A stretch of 8,976 nucleotides of DNA from AV2 sp035637175 (GTDB lineage: Bacteria; Verrucomicrobiota; Verrucomicrobiia; Limisphaerales; AV2): the NCBI GenBank assembly GCA_035637175.1, contig DASPXS010000297.1:1-8976 (forward strand), written 5' to 3'. Under the pieces are notes generated by a model. It was not told the origin of the DNA and ran no database searches. It saw nothing but the letters and a program-made list of their open reading frames with translations. The position numbers and the translations under genes are program-made. Of this stretch, positions 5,625 through 8,976 are shown piece by piece (the stretch's first letter is position 1; the number at the start of each line of letters is the position of its first letter).

Positions 5625-6566
5625 ATGCAAAAGCTGCTTACACCTCCCGTGGACGGGTTGAAGCCGGTTTTAGTCACCGGCACGCCCGGTCCCTCACCTC
5701 CACCGATGCCCGGCAGAAGCTCCGCCTTCACCACCGCGTTCGGCTGCCCGCGGGAGTTTTTGGGCAACCGTTTCGTTTACGTGGTGATCTCGTCGCGCGC
5801 ACGCGGGTTGTCCATCGGCGTCAACATGAACCCGGACCAACGCTGCGATTTCGATTGTCCGTACTGCGAAGTGAATCGCGAACCGCCCGTGCGCGAGAAA
5901 TCATTGGAGGTGGATGTCATGGCGGCTGAACTGGAGGAGACTCTGGCGCTGGCGCACGCCGGTCGCCTCCGCGATCTGCCCGCCTATCGCCAGGCGCCCG
6001 ACGAGTTGCTCAAACTGCGTCACGTTACCTTGAGCGGCGATGGCGAACCGACGCTTTGCCCCAATTTTGTCGCCGTGGTCCACACTGTCATCCACGTTCG
6101 CGCGCTGGGAAAATTTCCGTTTTTCAAAATCGTGCTCATCACCAACGCGACCGGGCTGGACCTGCCTCCGGTCCGGCAGGGCCTGGAGTTCTTCACCGCG
6201 CAGGACGAAGTCTGGGCCAAACTCGACGCCGGGACCCAGGCGTATATGAACCGGGTGAACGGTCCGGATTGCTCGCTCGAAAAAGCGCTGGCGAACATTC
6301 TGTCGCTCGCCCGCCGGCGGCCCGTCGTCATCCAAAGCCTGTTCCCGTTGCTGAACGGTTGCGAACCGCCGCCGGAGGAAATCGCGCAATACGTGCAACG
6401 CCTGAAGGAACTCAAGGAACGCGGCGCGCAGATCCCGCTCGTGCAGATTTACTCAGCCAGGCGGCCGACACCTCTTTCGGATTGCAGCCATCTGCCGCTC
6501 AGAAGCCTTTCCCGGATCGCGCAAACCGTCCGCAACGACACCGGGTTGAAGGCAGAAGTTTTCTGA
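5625..6566 (+). CDS. Radical SAM Fe-S enzyme, COG0731-like, function unknown
   Basis: The 313-residue protein carries the radical SAM cluster motif C74-DFD-C78-PY-C81 (CX3CX2C, binding a 4Fe-4S cluster that reductively cleaves S-adenosylmethionine). A SAM-binding GDGEPT motif lies at 138-143 and a later strand reads LITNATG (171-177), as in the radical SAM barrel. The text GLSIGVNMNP before the cysteines resembles the COG0731 group, which includes relatives of the tRNA wyosine enzyme TYW1 and many uncharacterised proteins. No extra C-terminal cysteine cluster is seen, so a SPASM/auxiliary-cluster enzyme is unlikely. The substrate is unknown. The first 30 residues are Pro-rich and look poorly conserved; an alternative start is Met28 (5706), but GAGGTG-like sequence lies only near 5625. 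It is transcribed away from the cytochrome cluster and convergent with the kinase gene, so no functional link is evident. Confidence 0.85.
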   Translation: MQKLLTPPVDGLKPVLVTGTPGPSPPPMPGRSSAFTTAFGCPREFLGNRFVYVVISSRARGLSIGVNMNPDQRCDFDCPYCEVNREPPVREKSLEVDVMAAELEETLALAHAGRLRDLPAYRQAPDELLKLRHVTLSGDGEPTLCPNFVAVVHTVIHVRALGKFPFFKIVLITNATGLDLPPVRQGLEFFTAQDEVWAKLDAGTQAYMNRVNGPDCSLEKALANILSLARRRPVVIQSLFPLLNGCEPPPEEIAQYVQRLKELKERGAQIPLVQIYSARRPTPLSDCSHLPLRSLSRIAQTVRNDTGLKAEVF

Positions 6567-6646
6567 GACCGCCGGACTTCCAATCGAACGGCGAATTTCG
6601 CCCGGTGATAACGAAGGGGACCCGCGTGGACCGGCCCATTCGCGCC

Positions 6647-6671
6647 ACCGGGCGCCGAGGGCGCGCCCGGT
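6647..6671. terminator. GC-rich hairpin between convergent genes, possible bidirectional terminator
   Basis: Nine-base arms ACCGGGCGC and GCGCCCGGT flank a seven-base loop, in the 127-base gap between the radical SAM stop (6566) and the kinase stop (6694). An outer GGACCGG/CCGGTCC pairing is an alternative fold. The position suits termination from both sides, but neither strand has a clear T-run after the stem. Confidence 0.4.
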
Positions 6672-6693
6672 CCCTTTCGGCAATTACTGTCGG

Positions 6694-8961
6694 TCATTGG
6701 ATTCTGCTGGCGAAATCGATCTTTATAGTGGCATCAATGGCGTCGGGCGCGCGTGGATCGGTCTCCTCGGGACTCTGAAGCTCGCGGCCCTGATACCGGG
6801 CCCACCAGGCGGTTCGCGCCTCGAGTCCCCACTCCGCTGCCCGTGGGCTGGTCAACAAAAGAGCGCGCAGTTCGCCGACCGATTGCGGCCGAAGATTCGG
6901 CTCTTTCTCCAGACATCGAAGGATGGCCTCTTCGAGATCGGCGCTGATCGGGTTGGCGGTGCGTTGGCGGAGCGGCACCGGGGCTGCCTTCAGATGCTTC
7001 TCGTAGAGGTCGGGGACGTTTTCCGCCTCGAAAACGTTTGTGGTGGTCAACAAGTAATAACCGAGCGCGCCCACCGAATAGATGTCGCTGCGCGGGTCGC
7101 TGCGGGCGGGGTCCCCGATCGCCTCGGGCGGCATGAAGGCGGGTGTGCCGGCCATGCCGCTGGCGTCGGTCAGGCAACTGGGCGTCCGGTTGGCGCCACG
7201 GTATTCGCGGACCAGGCCGAAATCGAGCACCTTGACGGAGTCGGGCACGCCGCCGCGGTTGCAGAGGAAAACGTTGGCCGGCTTGATGTCGCGATGGACC
7301 AGGCCCAGGGCATGCGCCTCGGCCAGCGATTCGCAGACCTGGGTCAGGATGTGGATGACCCGGCCCTCGGGCTGCGCGCCGAACCGGGCGACCAATTCGT
7401 GCAGATTCAGTCCGCGCAAATATTCCATCGCGTAATAGAAAATGCCTTCGGGCGTGTGGCCGTAGTCGTAAACCTGGATGGTGTTGGGATGGGTGAGCTG
7501 GCAGGTGAGGCAGACTTCGCGTTCGAAACGTTGGATCGATTCCGGATCGGCGCGGTCGGGCAGCAGCAGTTTGACGGCGGTGTCGCGTCGCATGAGTGCG
7601 TGACGCGCCCGGTAAACGACGCCCATGCCGCCTTCCCCGATCTTTTCCTCGAGGGTGTACTGGCCCAGTTGTTTCAGTTTGAGTTCGGCTTCGCTCAAAC
7701 GCCGGCGCCACGTGACGTTGAGATACGAAAAGACGAACATGCCGGTCGCGCAGAGCATCAGCAGGAGCGCCAGAATGATGAAAAGTAACTTGAGCACGCG
7801 CAACGGCTGGAAGGCTTCGTCGGCGTCAATCTGCGTGACCACGCCGAAGCCGAGCTGCGGCAGCCAGCGCCACGCGCCGACCACCGGGACTCCCCGATAA
7901 TCGCGGGCCGGTTCCACCTCTGAACCGCTCCCGCCGGCGACTGCGTTGGCGACGACGCGGGTCAACGGCCGTGTCGCCGAAGCCGGGTCATCCGGGTTGA
8001 ACTTTTTCGGCAGATCAATTCCCGGATCGCCGAGGCGGAGGTTCAGGGCGGAACTGGCGCCCTGGCGGTCTTCGATCAACCCCAGTTTCTTTAGCTGATC
8101 GTCGAATCGGCTGCGGGAAATCATCAAGCCGTGCTGGTCGAATGCGTAGGTCTCGCCCGATTTTCCCGAACGCGCCACTGAAAGGATGCGCGTGAACTCG
8201 GCGTCCGGGTCGATGATCAAGGCCAGCGCGCCGCGCACGACGCCGTTGTCGTCGTGAAGCGGGGCCGCCACCTGCATCAGGGTGATATCGCCACGCCGGA
8301 GGCGCACCAATCCGGAAGGCGAAGAGCGTTGCGCGCCGGGAAAGTCGTTCGTGCCCCGCCCGCGACCGGGGAAGGAACCGTCGAACGGCCTGCGCGATTC
8401 AGGCTCCCGCGGCCGGCGCGCTCCCGCGCGAATTCCGGCGTCTCCAGGGCGTCTTGGTTTGAAGGGCGTGATGATGACGGGCTGCCCGGAAGCGAACAGT
8501 TCGGAAAACTTGGCGAGATGCTCTTCGTAAACCGGCATGACCGCTCGAAATCGGCCGCGCATCGAGTTGGCCACCACGACTAAATTGGTGCTCACCAGAT
8601 GCGCCATCTGGTATCCCACCTTGTTGAGGCGCGGCCGGAGGTAATTGCCCAGTTCCTCCACCTCCGGCAGGTCCGGCGGCTTCTGAGTGTCTCCCCCCGC
8701 CTCCTCAAATGCTTCGAGAATCCGCAGGGCGAGAGCCCGCACTTTTGGTTCTTCGGCCAGAGCGGTGGCCAGCTTCGCCTGGTTCGTCGTCCAGATCTCC
8801 AATGCCGTCACGTTGGCCTCGAGCGCGGCGGTCAAATCCGCTTGCAATTCCTTTTCGATCGTCTGGCGCAACCGCCCGTTGCCCCACCAGCCAAACACCG
8901 CCACCAATCCCGCGAAGGCCAGCGGAACGATCCACGGTGGTTGTCTGAAACGGCTTGTCAC
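6694..8961 (-). CDS. Membrane Ser/Thr protein kinase with periplasmic Cache-like sensor
   Basis: The 755-residue protein has a membrane segment at about residues 9-26, an extracytoplasmic region of about 360 residues, a second membrane segment at about 391-414, and a cytoplasmic Hanks-type kinase domain at about 435-703. The kinase appears complete: Gly loop IGEGGMG (441-447), Lys464 in AVK, a likely alphaC Glu482, HRDIKPAN (556-563), DFG (580-582) and PPE (611-613). It should therefore autophosphorylate and phosphorylate Ser/Thr targets. The sensor, with helices after the first membrane segment and text such as LMQVAAPLHDDNGVVRGAL and GETYAFDQHGLMISRS, looks like a double Cache ligand-binding module, though no ligand can be named. 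Residues about 168-216 form an Arg/Gly/Pro-rich low-complexity insert. The start is GTG with no visible ribosome-binding site, and the frame is open to the window edge, so the true start may lie further upstream. Confidence 0.9.
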   Translation of the reverse strand: MTSRFRQPPWIVPLAFAGLVAVFGWWGNGRLRQTIEKELQADLTAALEANVTALEIWTTNQAKLATALAEEPKVRALALRILEAFEEAGGDTQKPPDLPEVEELGNYLRPRLNKVGYQMAHLVSTNLVVVANSMRGRFRAVMPVYEEHLAKFSELFASGQPVIITPFKPRRPGDAGIRAGARRPREPESRRPFDGSFPGRGRGTNDFPGAQRSSPSGLVRLRRGDITLMQVAAPLHDDNGVVRGALALIIDPDAEFTRILSVARSGKSGETYAFDQHGLMISRSRFDDQLKKLGLIEDRQGASSALNLRLGDPGIDLPKKFNPDDPASATRPLTRVVANAVAGGSGSEVEPARDYRGVPVVGAWRWLPQLGFGVVTQIDADEAFQPLRVLKLLFIILALLLMLCATGMFVFSYLNVTWRRRLSEAELKLKQLGQYTLEEKIGEGGMGVVYRARHALMRRDTAVKLLLPDRADPESIQRFEREVCLTCQLTHPNTIQVYDYGHTPEGIFYYAMEYLRGLNLHELVARFGAQPEGRVIHILTQVCESLAEAHALGLVHRDIKPANVFLCNRGGVPDSVKVLDFGLVREYRGANRTPSCLTDASGMAGTPAFMPPEAIGDPARSDPRSDIYSVGALGYYLLTTTNVFEAENVPDLYEKHLKAAPVPLRQRTANPISADLEEAILRCLEKEPNLRPQSVGELRALLLTSPRAAEWGLEARTAWWARYQGRELQSPEETDPRAPDAIDATIKIDFASRIQ

Positions 8962-8976
8962 GGCGGCTACTACCCC

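Noticed and set aside
6056..6778. A 240-codon plus-strand frame overlapping the radical SAM gene
   Set aside because: It is a shifted frame of the radical SAM coding sequence, rich in Arg, Pro and Ala without motifs.
6697..7788. A 363-codon plus-strand open frame opposite the kinase gene
   Set aside because: The minus strand encodes every Hanks kinase motif in order; the plus-strand text shows no family features and no ribosome-binding site.

Overview
The window looks like chromosomal DNA of a GC-rich Gram-negative bacterium, most likely a member of the Verrucomicrobiota (Limisphaerales/Pedosphaera-like). That placement is inference. It rests on a verrucomicrobial/planctomycete-style membrane Ser/Thr kinase, a GC-rich palindromic repeat of the sort scattered through such genomes (translating as ...SPSEGE...), and several secreted c-type cytochromes beside an outer-membrane barrel. 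No RNA genes, CRISPR array or complete insertion sequence were seen.

Left two thirds (1-5248, all minus strand): an electron-transfer cluster. In transcription order it holds an eight-heme periplasmic cytochrome (5248-4427), a 774-residue outer-membrane beta-barrel (4398-2074), a small monoheme cytochrome (1871-1530), a degenerate stretch with a possible NrfD/PsrC-like remnant (about 1422-1244), a second monoheme cytochrome about 70% identical to the first (1046-717), and the N-terminal part of a NapC/NirT-family membrane multiheme cytochrome (558 to beyond base 1). The octaheme cytochrome plus barrel matches the organisation of porin-cytochrome conduits (Geobacter OmaB/OmbB, Shewanella MtrA/MtrB), in which a multiheme protein sits in a barrel and carries electrons across the outer membrane. 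A NapC/CymA-like quinol dehydrogenase and soluble monoheme shuttles would complete a chain from the quinone pool to the cell exterior, or the reverse. No large extracellular cytochrome (OmcB/MtrC type) is visible; it may lie beyond base 1 or be absent.

Middle (5249-5624): a 376-base divergent intergenic region with a possible sigma-54 promoter facing the cytochrome cluster and, on the other strand, a short palindrome and possible mini-ORF just before a plus-strand radical SAM gene (5625-6566, COG0731-like). That gene converges on the kinase gene across a short region holding a GC-rich hairpin.

Right third (8961-6694, minus strand): a one-protein sensor kinase with a periplasmic Cache-like sensor between two membrane segments and a complete cytoplasmic Hanks-type Ser/Thr kinase domain.

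Most noteworthy: the porin-cytochrome cluster itself; a 64-bp palindromic repeat inside the porin reading frame, upstream of its signal peptide; the non-canonical heme motifs (CX4CH in the octaheme protein, CX3CH in the NapC-like protein); the duplicated monoheme cytochromes separated by apparent gene debris; and a possible sigma-54 promoter for the cluster.
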